Notes: generated by a model from the letters alone, not told the origin. A stretch of 64,000 nt of DNA from M3007 sp964484205 (GCA_964484205.1 CAZAEZ010000009.1:62001-126000), one strand, 5' to 3'; counted from the first letter of the stretch, positions 44,336 through 53,369 are shown. Numbers and translations are program-made.

Positions 44336-44839
44336 TCATTTTTTCAAGCGATACACCCGGTCCATGCATAGTTCCTGGGCATTGAAAAATTCCCGTTCAA
44401 AAATGAGCCGCGAGCGCTCCAGCACCTTCACCGAACCGATGTTCGCGCTGTACACGTAGGCCACCAAACCCCGTACTTCCGGCTGCGCCATCGCATAGTC
44501 GACCAGGCCGTTCACCACTTCGGTGCCGTAGCCCTGGCCCCAGTATTTTTCCAGAAAGCGGAAGCCGATTTCGTGCTCCCCGTCTTCGTTCACGATCAGG
44601 GCGCAGGTACCGACGAAAGCCGCGTCCTCCTTTCGTTCGATCGCCCAGACCCAAAATGTATTTCCGGGTTCGGCGTACCGGTCGATCAGTTGCAGAAGTT
44701 CGGCGCTGTCTTCGGTCAGGCTGTGCGCGCGTTTGGTGGTGTAGCGCATGACGTTGGGGTTGCCCTGCATTTCGTGGAAGGGAGCGATGTCGTCGGGGCG
44801 GAGCGGGCGGATTTGGAGGCAGGTGGTTTGGAAGATCAT
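44336..44839 (-). CDS. GNAT family N-acetyltransferase
   Basis: 167 residues, one GNAT domain with the RimJ-style opening LQIRPLRPDDIAPFHEMQ. The acetyl-CoA loop is seen as IGFRFLEKYWGQGYGTEVV, followed by VRGLVAYVYSANIGSVKVLERS. Substrate unknown. It is only distantly related to the GNAT at 13521, sharing the opening and loop but little else. The ATG at 44839 is chosen; the frame extends 24 bp further up. It is separated by 73 bp from the NtrC-type gene on the same strand. Confidence 0.85.
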   Translation of the reverse strand: MIFQTTCLQIRPLRPDDIAPFHEMQGNPNVMRYTTKRAHSLTEDSAELLQLIDRYAEPGNTFWVWAIERKEDAAFVGTCALIVNEDGEHEIGFRFLEKYWGQGYGTEVVNGLVDYAMAQPEVRGLVAYVYSANIGSVKVLERSRLIFEREFFNAQELCMDRVYRLKK

Positions 44840-44912
44840 GGTAAATACGCTATTCCAGAGCAAGATAGTCCATTAGATCAAATTGATTTCTTGGCACATC
44901 ATCCACCCTGTT

Positions 44913-46079
44913 TTACTTCGGGAAAACATACAGCCGCACATCTTCCTCTTTCACGCTTTGATCGCACAGGATGAGCAGGCGTTCCACCACGTTGGCCAGT
45001 TCGCGGATGTTGCCTGTCCAGTTGTATTCCTGGAGGGCTTTGATGGCCTCCGGGGTAAACGCCTTGGGCGCATGCCCGTAGTCGTCGCTGATGCGGCGGT
45101 TGAAGTGTTCGATGAGCAGGGGAATATCGTCGCGGCGTTCGTTGAGCGAAGGCACTTGCACGACGATTACCGCGAGGCGGTGGTAGAGGTCTTCACGGAA
45201 ACGGCCGCCATCAATTTCTTCCCGCAAATTTTTGTTGGTGGCGGCAAGTACGCGCACATCAACTTTTATTTCCTTATTGTCGCCGACGCGGGTGATTTTG
45301 CTTTCTTGCAGCGCGCGCAGCACCTTGGCCTGCGCATCGAGGCTCATATCGCCGATTTCATCCAGGAAGAGTGTGCCGCCGTTGGCTTGTTCAAACTTAC
45401 CGGGCCGGTCGGCGATAGCACCGGTAAAGGAGCCTTTTTTATGGCCGAAAAGTTCGCTCTCAATCAATTCGGCAGGGATGGCAGCGCAATTGACCTCTAC
45501 GATAGGGCCGCTGGCGCGGTTGCTTTTTTCGTGTATCCAACGCGCAACGAGTTCTTTGCCGGTACCGTTCTGGCCGGTGATGAGCACGCGGCTTTCGGTG
45601 GGCGCTACTTTTTCCAGCATGCGCTTGATCTCGGCAATGGGAGCGCTTTCTCCGATCATGGTAATGCCCTTGCTGGTCCGCGCCTGCTTTTGCAGTACCC
45701 GGGTGGTAGTCACCAGTTCGGCCTTTTCCATGGCATTCCGAATCGTGATGAGCATGCGGTTCAGGTCGGGCGGCTTGGAGATGTAATCGAACGCGCCTTT
45801 TTTAACTGCATCCACAGCGGTTTCGATGTTGCCGTGGCCGGAGATCATGACCACCGGTGTTTCCGGACTAAGAATCTGAAGGCGTTCCAGGGCTTCGATG
45901 CCATCCATTTTGGGCATCTTGATGTCCATGATGATGACATCGTATTTTTCTTTTTGCGCTTTTGCCACACACTCCAGGCCATCCGTTGCTTCTTCCACTA
46001 CATATTGTTCAAACTCGAGAATTTCACGCAGGGTTCTGCGGATGGGCATTTCATCGTCGACGACTAAAATTTTTGCCAT
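44913..46079 (-). CDS. NtrC-type sigma-54 response regulator without a DNA-binding domain
   Basis: 388 residues. The receiver domain (1-120) has DDE (7-9) and the phospho-acceptor Asp in VIIMDIKMPKMDG. The AAA+ domain has Walker A (LITGQNGTGKE), the sigma-54-contacting loop GSFTGA, Walker B (LFLDEIGDMS) and arginine-finger region (FREDLYHRL). The protein stops 15 residues after VVERLLILC, so the C-terminal Fis-like helix-turn-helix is missing; related regulators are normally 440-480 residues. It could activate sigma-54 from solution without enhancer binding. The stop codon is clean and followed by ordinary intergenic sequence, so this looks like a genuine short form rather than a frameshift. 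Confidence 0.9.
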   Translation of the reverse strand: MAKILVVDDEMPIRRTLREILEFEQYVVEEATDGLECVAKAQKEKYDVIIMDIKMPKMDGIEALERLQILSPETPVVMISGHGNIETAVDAVKKGAFDYISKPPDLNRMLITIRNAMEKAELVTTTRVLQKQARTSKGITMIGESAPIAEIKRMLEKVAPTESRVLITGQNGTGKELVARWIHEKSNRASGPIVEVNCAAIPAELIESELFGHKKGSFTGAIADRPGKFEQANGGTLFLDEIGDMSLDAQAKVLRALQESKITRVGDNKEIKVDVRVLAATNKNLREEIDGGRFREDLYHRLAVIVVQVPSLNERRDDIPLLIEHFNRRISDDYGHAPKAFTPEAIKALQEYNWTGNIRELANVVERLLILCDQSVKEEDVRLYVFPK

Positions 46080-46122
46080 GGTTTAATAGTGCGTACTTTG
46101 GATTAGTTTATTTCCAAACGTT

Positions 46123-46199
46123 GCTGACCTGCTGTTGGCTGCACTCAGGTCGTGAAAATATCAATCAACGGAAACAACCAATAGCCAACAGCCGTCAGC
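46123..46199. repeat. GCTGTTGGCT palindrome
   Basis: GCTGACCTGCTGTTGGCT (46123-46140) pairs with AGCCAACAGCCGTCAGC (46183-46199) around a 42-base loop. The word CCAACAGCCAAT also occurs before aat (3862-3876). The remaining 46200-46376 holds the promoter of the next gene and nothing else seen. Confidence 0.65.
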
Positions 46200-46291
46200 G
46201 GGACGACAAAGAAAACAGGCTTTTGGCAAATTGGCACCAGCCAAACACATTTAATTTTTTTGGAGCCTAAAGCCAATCGGCCCGAAGGAAC

Positions 46292-46299
46292 TATCTTTG
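46292..46299 (+). promoter_or_regulatory. -7 box for the coiled-coil protein gene
   Basis: TATCTTTG matches TAnnTTTG, 77 bp before the ATG at 46377. Confidence 0.45.
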
Positions 46300-46376
46300 A
46301 GCACTGTGACCCGCCATGATTTTCGGGGTCTAAACAAATGATACAACCCAATTCTTTCATTTAAAACGATCGATAT

Positions 46377-47063
46377 ATGCTGTTACGATGCTTACTGATG
46401 TCCGTCCTGGCATTCATCCTTGCACCTGCGTTGCCCGCACAAGTTAATATGGTAACCGAGATGGACAAGTCAATGTCTTTTGGCACCCGCCCGGGCTTTA
46501 GCGTCAGTTTTCCAAATACGGACCGACGCCTGGTAGATGACGTGTGGGCTGATTTTGTAAAAAATAATTTTTCGAGCAAGTTGAAAAAAGGAAAGAAAGG
46601 CGAAAAAACTGCCACGGGATGCCGGTCGGTCAGCGTCAGCGCCGGAGATTTCACCTTGTATTCGGAAGTTGAAAAGATCGGCGACGGCGCTCAACTGAAT
46701 GTCTGGTTCGATCTCGGCCCCACGTTTTTAAACCGCAACGACGACTCCCGCCGCACCGAAGACACGAAAAAACTGCTCACCAACTTTTATTTCGATGTGC
46801 GCAGGGCTGTGGTTGGCGAGGAAGTCAAAGCGGAAGAAAACAGGCTGTCGGATCTGGACAAAAAACTGAGCCGGCTCCAACGCGACAATACCAACCTGCT
46901 TCGCGATATTGAAACCTACAAGGAGAAGTTGAAAAAGGCCGAAGAAGACCTGGTGCAAAATCAAAAAGACCAGGATACGACGATCAAAGACATTGAGCAA
47001 CAACGCAAAGCCGTGGAAGATGCACGCCTGCGCCAGGGCAACGTCGAAAACGAACGGCAATAA
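46377..47063 (+). CDS. exported coiled-coil protein of unknown function
   Basis: 228 residues. Signal peptide LLMSVLAFILAPALPAQ, then a beta-rich domain (residues 20-135, with WADFVKNNFSSKLKKGKKGEK and QLNVWFDLGPTFL), and a C-terminal coiled coil (140-228: KLSRLQRDNTNLLRDIETYKEKLKKAEEDL). No family recognised. It resembles small periplasmic proteins that pair a beta sandwich with a helical rod. Single gene with a strong terminator. Confidence 0.75.
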   Translation: MLLRCLLMSVLAFILAPALPAQVNMVTEMDKSMSFGTRPGFSVSFPNTDRRLVDDVWADFVKNNFSSKLKKGKKGEKTATGCRSVSVSAGDFTLYSEVEKIGDGAQLNVWFDLGPTFLNRNDDSRRTEDTKKLLTNFYFDVRRAVVGEEVKAEENRLSDLDKKLSRLQRDNTNLLRDIETYKEKLKKAEEDLVQNQKDQDTTIKDIEQQRKAVEDARLRQGNVENERQ

Positions 47064-47099
47064 GCAGCCGCTTTTCCGTACCCGACATTTTGTTTTAAA

Positions 47100-47143
47100 A
47101 AAACGCCCCGCCGGGCAATTGAATCCGGCGGGGCGTTTTTTTG
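47100..47143 (+). terminator. intrinsic terminator
   Basis: AACGCCCCGCCGG (47102-47114) pairs with CCGGCGGGGCGTT (47125-47137), followed by seven Ts. Confidence 0.9.
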
Positions 47144-47289
47144 TGTAAGTATCTGTCCGAAGGGCTTCCACAAGGTACCCGGAACTGACGTCTGCATTGC
47201 AAAACCGGGCGCAAAGCGGAAAAAATAAACCCCGGGCTTTTCAAGCAGTTGACGCAAAAAGTTTGATGAAATCCGAACCGCCTGCTTTG

Positions 47290-47600
47290 ATTTCAAAACA
47301 AAAATTGTTAATTTTGGCGGCAAAAATTGCGTTCCATTTTTTTTTTAACAGGCTCCATTTTTTAATAAAAAATTCACCTTCGCTTAACCCACGGTTTCCA
47401 AACGAACTTCTGAAAACCCGCCGTCGGTAGTTTTCGGATTTTCATAACAGCTTACCGTTCACAATTTTAACACATGCAGTTTTTCGTAAATAGTCTGTAA
47501 AAACACTGTTGCCAACCTGTGGAAAAACCACCCCGAATGTGAATAACTTCCTGTGTTTTTTAGTTTATCCACATTTATAACGCAAGTTTTCCACAGTTTT
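47290..47600. other. candidate chromosomal replication origin (oriC)
   Basis: Within 47518-47595 there are four DnaA-box-like 9-mers: TGTGGAAAA (47518, minus strand TTTTCCACA), TGTGAATAA (47538, minus TTATTCACA), the consensus TTATCCACA (47565) and TTTTCCACA (47587). An AT-rich region with long T and A runs (about 47295-47375) lies to the left and could unwind. It is directly upstream of dnaB. Genes to the right are mostly on the plus strand and those just left mostly on the minus strand, as expected of leading strands leaving an origin. No dnaA or rpmH is seen nearby, so this is a prediction. The rest of 47146-47647 holds no gene. Confidence 0.55.
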
Positions 47601-47647
47601 TGCGTGATACGGATTGTTTGGAAAATGTAAAAATCCGGATTTCAAAG

Positions 47648-47655
47648 TAGGTTTG
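47648..47655 (+). promoter_or_regulatory. -7 box for dnaB
   Basis: TAGGTTTG, an exact TAnnTTTG match, 25 bp before the dnaB ATG and just right of the DnaA-box cluster, so DnaA binding could affect it. Confidence 0.5.
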
Positions 47656-47680
47656 TCTCCCGTCTTTTATCCCGTTTGCA

Positions 47681-50488
47681 ATGACAGAAATGAATGAAAA
47701 CCAGGACCAGCGTCCGGCCAATTTCAAAGGAAAAACCCAACGCAGCAGCGCCGGGCGGTCGGAGGGGCTATCCAACTACGTTTTTGGCAAGGTGCAGCCG
47801 CAGGCGCTGCCCCTGGAGGAGGCGGTATTGGGCGCGCTGATGCTGGACCGGGATGCCCTGCCGGTAGTTATGGATATTCTCCGGCCCGACAGTTTTTATC
47901 TGGAAGCGCATCAGCATATTTATTCGGCCATCATGCGGCTGTTTGAACGCTCCAACCCGGTCGACATTCTGACCGTCACCGAAGAGCTCCGCAAAACCGG
48001 TGAACTGGAAAAAATTGGCGGCAGTTACTACCTGGTTGAACTCACCAACCGTGTTGCCTCCGCCGCGAATATTGAATACCACGCCCGGATCATCGCGCAA
48101 AAACATATCCAGCGCGAACTGATCAACGTCAGCACCCGCACCATCAAAGATGCCTACGAAGACACCACCGATGTGTTCAACCTGCTGGACGATGCAGAAA
48201 AAGGGCTGTTTGCCATTACCCAAAACAACCTGAGCCGCACCTTCGAAAGTATGGGCACGCTGAGCAGCCGGGTGCTCAAGCAGGTTGAAGAACTGTCGAC
48301 CAAAACAGACGGCCTCACCGGTGTACCTTCCGGATTCACCGACCTTGACCGGATCACTTCCGGTTGGCAACCTTCCGACCTGGTGATCCTCGCCGCCCGC
48401 CCGGGCATGGGTAAAACTTCCTGCGTATTGGCCATGGCACTCAACGCAGCCCGCGATTTTGAAAAAGGAGTAGCCCTGTTCTCGCTTGAGATGGCCAGCA
48501 CCCAATTGGTACAGCGCCTGATTTCCATGGAGTCCGAAATCCCAGGCTCCAAAATGCGCAACGGCAAACTGGAAGACTACGAGTGGCAGCAACTCCAAAC
48601 CACCGTGGAGCGCCTGTCCAACATACCGATCTTTATTGACGACACACCGGGCATCAACATTTTCGAACTGCGCGCCAAATGCCGCCGCCTGAAGATGCAG
48701 CACGATATTCAGCTGGTCATTATCGACTACCTCCAATTGATGACCGGCGCCTCGGAAAACAACCGAAACAGCAACCGCGAACAGGAAATTGCCGGCATTT
48801 CCCGGGCCTTGAAAAACATGGCCAAGGAACTGAGCGTACCGGTGATCGCCCTGTCGCAGCTGAGCCGGGCGGTGGAAGTGCGCGGCGGGAGCAAGCGGCC
48901 GCAGTTGAGCGATTTGCGGGAATGCCTGCCGGCAGGTACGCGCATTGCATTAGCTGATGGTAGTTGGCAGCCCATTGAAAAACTCTTGGGAACAGGTGCT
49001 AATGTTGTTGCAGTCGATATAGAGACACAAACACTTCAGTCACAACAGACCGAACTGGTTTGGGAAACTGGTCTTCGACCAATTTTTGAAATAACGTTAA
49101 CAAGTGGACGCAAAATCAAAGCTACCGCAGGTCATCGTTTCCTGCATTACACGGGTTGGAAAACAGTAGAAAATCTACAGGCAGGTGACCGCCTTGCCAT
49201 TGCACGGGGATTACCTGAACCATCTAAACCGGTCCATATTGCTGATGAGCGGCTTATTTTGTTGGCGCATCTAATCGGTGATGGCAGCTACCTGAAAGGT
49301 CAGCCACTACGATATACCACCGCTTCCGAACACAACAGTGAAGCCGTGGCTACGGCAGCTGTTAATCAATTCGGAGTGCAAGTTAACCGACATGAAAGCA
49401 AAGGCAATTGGCATCAATTGGTGTTTAGTGGCAATGGTAATCGATGGCAGCCAGCCGGAATCAATCGATGGCTTCGGGACCTGGGCATTTTTAACCATCG
49501 CTCGTTTGAAAAACATCTCCCACAGGAAATATTTCAGCTTTCGAATGTTCAGGTTGGATTGTTTTTGCAACACCTTTGGGCTACCGACGGTACTATTTTC
49601 ACACCTAAAGAGGGAAGTCGAACGGCACCCCGCATTGTATTTTCAACCAATAGCCGCCAATTGGCGGAAGACGTAGCCCACCTGCTGTTGCGCTTCTCCA
49701 TCGTAGCCCGGATCAGGACGGTCAAACAAGGCCGGTATCGTCCAATGTACGTTACTGAGGTATCGGGAGGTACCAATCAATTGCAATTTTTAGAAAAAAT
49801 TGGTGCTTTCGGAGAAAAGCGAATGGATGCTGTAAAATTGGAAGCATTGCTGAAATCCATGGCGCCGAACACGAACTGCGACACAGTACCACTTGAAATT
49901 TTCACCACAGTTAAACAAAAAATGCGTCAGCAAGGGGTATCCCAACGCCAAATGGCGGCACGGCGAGGCACAGCATACGGTGGCGCTTCGCATTTTGCAT
50001 TTGCCCCTTCAAGAACGGTTCTTGAACAGTATGCCGATCTGCTTGAAGATACAGATCTGCGGAAATGGTCGACAAGTGATCTCTTCTGGGATGTCATTAA
50101 GTCCATAGAACCCGCAGGAGAAGAAATTGTATACGATATGACGGTGCCCCTGCATCAGTCTTTTCTGGCCAACGGCATCGTTAGCCACAACTCCGGAGCT
50201 ATTGAACAGGACGCAGACATCGTTTCCTTTATTTACCGCCCGGAGTACTACGGGATTATGGAAGACGAGCAAGGCATGTCGCTCAAAGGCGTGGCCGAAT
50301 TTATCATCGCCAAGCACCGGCATGGTGCGCTGGATACCGTAAAACTTAAATTCACCGACCAGTTTGCCAAGTTCGGCAACATGGACGACCTTGCTTTTGC
50401 CGGCCTGAACGATCCGCTCACCGGCCCGTTCACACCCAGCCCGCTCACTATGCCTTCGCGCATGAATGACGAGGACATCCCTTTTTAA
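47681..50488 (+). CDS. dnaB: replicative DNA helicase DnaB with intein
   Basis: 935 residues as translated; splicing would give a 512-residue helicase, normal for the family. The extein has the N-terminal domain (LPLEEAVLGALMLDRDALPVV), the linker, and the RecA-like motor with Walker A RPGMGKTS, FSLEMAS and VIIDYLQLM, and after the intein SGAIEQDADIVSF and KHRHGALDTVKLKF. The intein spans residues 415-837 and sits after SDLRE, at a well-known DnaB insertion site. DnaB unwinds DNA ahead of the fork. It is the first gene right of the candidate origin. Confidence 0.96.
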   Translation: MTEMNENQDQRPANFKGKTQRSSAGRSEGLSNYVFGKVQPQALPLEEAVLGALMLDRDALPVVMDILRPDSFYLEAHQHIYSAIMRLFERSNPVDILTVTEELRKTGELEKIGGSYYLVELTNRVASAANIEYHARIIAQKHIQRELINVSTRTIKDAYEDTTDVFNLLDDAEKGLFAITQNNLSRTFESMGTLSSRVLKQVEELSTKTDGLTGVPSGFTDLDRITSGWQPSDLVILAARPGMGKTSCVLAMALNAARDFEKGVALFSLEMASTQLVQRLISMESEIPGSKMRNGKLEDYEWQQLQTTVERLSNIPIFIDDTPGINIFELRAKCRRLKMQHDIQLVIIDYLQLMTGASENNRNSNREQEIAGISRALKNMAKELSVPVIALSQLSRAVEVRGGSKRPQLSDLRECLPAGTRIALADGSWQPIEKLLGTGANVVAVDIETQTLQSQQTELVWETGLRPIFEITLTSGRKIKATAGHRFLHYTGWKTVENLQAGDRLAIARGLPEPSKPVHIADERLILLAHLIGDGSYLKGQPLRYTTASEHNSEAVATAAVNQFGVQVNRHESKGNWHQLVFSGNGNRWQPAGINRWLRDLGIFNHRSFEKHLPQEIFQLSNVQVGLFLQHLWATDGTIFTPKEGSRTAPRIVFSTNSRQLAEDVAHLLLRFSIVARIRTVKQGRYRPMYVTEVSGGTNQLQFLEKIGAFGEKRMDAVKLEALLKSMAPNTNCDTVPLEIFTTVKQKMRQQGVSQRQMAARRGTAYGGASHFAFAPSRTVLEQYADLLEDTDLRKWSTSDLFWDVIKSIEPAGEEIVYDMTVPLHQSFLANGIVSHNSGAIEQDADIVSFIYRPEYYGIMEDEQGMSLKGVAEFIIAKHRHGALDTVKLKFTDQFAKFGNMDDLAFAGLNDPLTGPFTPSPLTMPSRMNDEDIPF
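48923..50191 (+). mobile_element. intein with LAGLIDADG-type homing endonuclease (in dnaB)
   Basis: 423 residues, spliced between Glu414 and Ser838. Block A begins Cys415 (CLPAGTRIALADGSWQPIEK), block B has KATAGHRFLHYTGWKTVENL with the TxxH, and the C-terminal blocks are EEIVYDMTVPLHQSFLANG and IVSHN, followed by Ser (+1). The central region has two LAGLIDADG-type helices, LLAHLIGDGSYLKG and LQHLWATDGTIFT. All residues needed for splicing are present. The stretch is visibly more AT-rich than the extein codons, as expected of a horizontally moving element. Confidence 0.93.
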
Positions 50489-50505
50489 TCATCTGTATTT
50501 CAAAT

Positions 50506-50554
50506 AAAAAGCCCCGAATGTTTCAACAGATGATTGAAACATTCGGGGCTTTCA
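50506..50554. terminator. terminator between dnaB and tatA
   Basis: AAAGCCCCGAATGTTTCAA pairs perfectly with TTGAAACATTCGGGGCTTT across 7 bases. A/T tracts on both sides serve both convergent genes. Confidence 0.88.
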
Positions 50555-50574
50555 GGTTAAAAAATACCGGCGGC

Positions 50575-50790
50575 TTACTTGTCAATTGATTTCTTTTCCG
50601 CATCGCGCATGCCCTGGCGGATTTCATCCTCAACCGAGTTCTTGGCGCTGTTAAACTCCCGGATTCCTTTACCCAGGCCGCGCATCAGTTCGGGGATTTT
50701 GTTGCCGCCAAACATCAGGAGCACCACCAAAAAAATAAGCGTCAATTCGGTGGCGCCCAGATTACCAATAAATACCAAAGTAGAAGTCAT
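50575..50790 (-). CDS. tatA: Sec-independent translocase component TatA/TatE
   Basis: 71 residues. A single membrane helix (ATELTLIFLVVLLMFGGNKIPEL) carries the FG motif and leads into the amphipathic helix (LMRGLGKGIREFNSAKNS) and a charged tail. TatA oligomers form the channel through which folded proteins cross the inner membrane. The -7 box TAACTTTG (minus strand, 50871-50878) lies upstream. tatC is not in the window, as is common in this phylum. Confidence 0.92.
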   Translation of the reverse strand: MTSTLVFIGNLGATELTLIFLVVLLMFGGNKIPELMRGLGKGIREFNSAKNSVEDEIRQGMRDAEKKSIDK

Positions 50791-50870
50791 AGTTGTATTG
50801 TTTTAAATCCAAGTTGCAGGTTCAGCCAATCATCCGGCATATACCGGATTCTTTGACTGAATGACCGCTG

Positions 50871-50878
50871 CAAAGTTA
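50871..50878 (-). promoter_or_regulatory. -7 box for tatA
   Basis: On the minus strand TAACTTTG is an exact TAnnTTTG match, 80 bp from the tatA ATG. A TTTG lies 14 bp further up, slightly closer than the usual spacing. Confidence 0.5.
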
Positions 50879-50977
50879 CACCGGGAACAGATCAAATGAA
50901 AGGTTGTTTATCAATTTAACCCGGTTGACCCTTAAGCACAAAAGTTAAACCACGCTCTAACCGGCGATTTCACACGT

Positions 50978-51763
50978 ATGCAAATTAAAAATATAATTTC
51001 GGTTTTGGAAGCCGTTGCGCCGCCACATTTACAGGAATCCTATGATAACGCCGGGCTGATCGTCGGCAACCCGGAAACAGCCCTCAGCGGCGTTTTATTC
51101 TGCCTCGACTCCACAGAAGCAGTGGTGGAAGAAGCCCGCCAAAAGGGCTGCAACCTGATCGTGGCACATCATCCAATTGTCTTTCGCGGTTTGAAACGCC
51201 TGAATGGGGCCACGTACATTGAACGCACGGTCATGCAGGCTATTCGCCACGACATTGCCATTTACGCCATACACACCAACCTCGACAACGTACATCAGCG
51301 CGGCGTAAACGAAAAAATTGCCCAAAAACTGGGATTACGGAACACCCGCATCCTGGCCCCCAAACCGGGCACACCGGATATCGGCGCCGGCCTGGTCGGA
51401 CAGATGGATGCCCCAATGACGGAGCAGGCATTTCTTTCACATGTTAAAACGGCGTTGAAAACGCCGTGTATCCGCCATACGGCTTTTCGGAACAAAGCCG
51501 TGGAACGCGTTGCCGTTTGCGGCGGGAGCGGTAGCTTTTTATTACCCGATGCCCTGCAGGCAGGCGCCGATGCTTTTGTTACAGCCGACTTCAAATACCA
51601 TGAATTTTTCGACGCTGAAGGGCGGCTGATCATAGCCGATGTCGGGCACTTTGAAAGTGAACAATTTACCATCGAACTTTTATACGAACTTATACACGAA
51701 AAATTCCCTAATTTTGCGCTCCATTTGGCGGAGCAGTCCACAAATCCGGTGTTTTATTGTTAA
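50978..51763 (+). CDS. Nif3-like dinuclear metal center protein
   Basis: 261 residues. Metal-site motifs of the Nif3/YbgI/GTP-cyclohydrolase I type 1 family: IVAHHPIVFRGLKRL, AIHTNLDNVHQRGVNEKIAQ and DVGHFESEQF. The fold is a hexamer with two metals per subunit; the biochemical role is unsettled. This is the short form: many Bacteroidota homologues carry a 100-residue PII-like insertion in the middle, which is absent here. The next gene, the zinc-ribbon protein, starts 61 bp on, a conserved pair in the phylum. Confidence 0.9.
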   Translation: MQIKNIISVLEAVAPPHLQESYDNAGLIVGNPETALSGVLFCLDSTEAVVEEARQKGCNLIVAHHPIVFRGLKRLNGATYIERTVMQAIRHDIAIYAIHTNLDNVHQRGVNEKIAQKLGLRNTRILAPKPGTPDIGAGLVGQMDAPMTEQAFLSHVKTALKTPCIRHTAFRNKAVERVAVCGGSGSFLLPDALQAGADAFVTADFKYHEFFDAEGRLIIADVGHFESEQFTIELLYELIHEKFPNFALHLAEQSTNPVFYC

Positions 51764-51824
51764 AAAATGCACCGAAACCCGCCAATTTCAATCATTGCCA
51801 CATTCACTCATTCATTCTTTGCCA

Positions 51825-52580
51825 ATGTCTGTTGAAGCAACCATTACCGAGAAACTACAAAAATTATGGGATCTGCAACTTATTGATTCCCAACTTGATG
51901 AAATCCAAATTCTGAAAGGTGAGCTGCCCATGGAGGTAGCCGATCTGGAAGATGAAATAGCCGGCCTGGAGACGCGTTGCAAAAAACTGGGTGCCAGCGT
52001 AAAAGAAGCAGAGCAGGAAATTGCTCAAATGCAATCAATGGCCAAGGATGCCGAGAACAATATCAAACGGTATCAAAAACAGCTGGATGAAGTAAAAAAT
52101 AACCGGGAGTATGAAGCCCTGACGAAGGAAATCGAACTGGCCAACCTGGATATTCAACTGGCGGAGAAAAAAGTTCGCGATGCCAAAGGAAAGCTGGACG
52201 CCCAGAAAGACAGCCTGGCTATTGCCGAAGCAAAAAAAGAAGCCAAGCAAAAAGACCTGGATGCCAAAAAAGTAGAGCTGCAGGGCATTATCGAAAAAAC
52301 GGAATCGGAAGAAAACAAACTGCGCAATAAAAGCAACAAAGGCCGCCAGGGTATCGAAGAGCGCCTGCTCAAAGCATACGACAAAACCCGACGGACCTAT
52401 CGCAACGGCTTAGCCGTCGTAACCGTAGAACGTAATTCCTGCGGCGGTTGCTTCAACAACGTACCGCCCCAGGTTCAATTAGAGATCGGCCTGCATAAAA
52501 AAATTATTGCCTGCGAACACTGCGGCCGCATCCTCGTAGACCAGTCCATTGTAAATCCGGGCGCTACCGTAGAAGCGTGA
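51825..52580 (+). CDS. coiled-coil protein with C4 zinc ribbon
   Basis: 251 residues. Residues 10-180 are one long coiled coil (QSMAKDAENNIKRYQKQLDE, KDLDAKKVELQGIIEKTESEE). The C-terminus has a zinc ribbon with two Cys pairs, SCGGCFNNVPP and CEHCGRILVD. This is the conserved 'C4-type zinc ribbon' (CT398-like) protein that accompanies Nif3 and is thought to help in nucleic-acid or secretion-related assemblies. The frame reads upstream to 51639 inside nif3, but the ATG at 51825 is the natural start. Confidence 0.88.
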   Translation: MSVEATITEKLQKLWDLQLIDSQLDEIQILKGELPMEVADLEDEIAGLETRCKKLGASVKEAEQEIAQMQSMAKDAENNIKRYQKQLDEVKNNREYEALTKEIELANLDIQLAEKKVRDAKGKLDAQKDSLAIAEAKKEAKQKDLDAKKVELQGIIEKTESEENKLRNKSNKGRQGIEERLLKAYDKTRRTYRNGLAVVTVERNSCGGCFNNVPPQVQLEIGLHKKIIACEHCGRILVDQSIVNPGATVEA

Positions 52581-52762
52581 TTTAAGTTTGGCACTTTTTT
52601 TGAATGTGTTCTTGCAGAATAGTTTTGTTCCAAGAATTTTCATTAAAAAAAGATGCTGTCACGGTTTTTTATCGTAAAAACTGTTAAAGCTGATTGGCTT
52701 TCCAACAGTTATTCGTTTCTTGCATGGCCTTTTTTTAATACATTTTTATTGCGTTTCCTGCC

Positions 52763-53296
52763 ATGCGGAATCTCTATCTGATTTCCTTCATCTGTCTCGT
52801 AACTGTACCCAATGTGCTTTGGGGGCAGGTTTTTACTGTTTATGATAACTTTTCCGAGCTGGAAAAACGAATCCAGCAGGTTGACGAACATACGACACTG
52901 GTGCTTAACTTCTGGGCAACCTGGTGTGGCCCTTGTGTGGAAGAACTTCCCAGCTTTGACGAGCTTTATCAAAAACATGCAGACACCGACTTCCAGGTAA
53001 TTATGGTGAGCCTCGATTTTAAAAGCAGGCTTGAGAAAACCTTAGTCCCATTCCTGGAAAAAAATCCGCTTAAACCTGAAATCGCGCTGCTCGCCGATCA
53101 GGATGCCGACAGTTGGATCCCCCAGATACATCCCAACTGGGAGGGTACCATCCCTGCCACCGTAGTCATTCGGGGTGGGCAACGCAACTTGTTTCCGGAA
53201 AAATTTCAGAGTTACGAAGCGTTGGAATCTTTTGTGCTAAACTTTGTGAACAAAGTTCAAAAAGCAACATGCATGGGTAGCAAAGGCACCCGTTAG
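52763..53296 (+). CDS. TlpA-like periplasmic thioredoxin
   Basis: 177 residues with a signal peptide (YLISFICLVTVPNVLWGQ). The thioredoxin fold has the active site NFWATWCGPCVEELPSF (WCGPC) and the cis-proline segment near GTIPATVVI. It would act as a reductant in the periplasm, for example for cytochrome c assembly or protein disulfides. It is followed after 73 bp by a second thioredoxin-like gene, so the two may form a relay. Confidence 0.88.
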   Translation: MRNLYLISFICLVTVPNVLWGQVFTVYDNFSELEKRIQQVDEHTTLVLNFWATWCGPCVEELPSFDELYQKHADTDFQVIMVSLDFKSRLEKTLVPFLEKNPLKPEIALLADQDADSWIPQIHPNWEGTIPATVVIRGGQRNLFPEKFQSYEALESFVLNFVNKVQKATCMGSKGTR

Positions 53297-53369
53297 GTTG
53301 ATCTTGCTTTTGATTTCCCCGGCGACCTGTTTTCCACAAACCGTTTACACTTTAATACTCCCTGCACCT

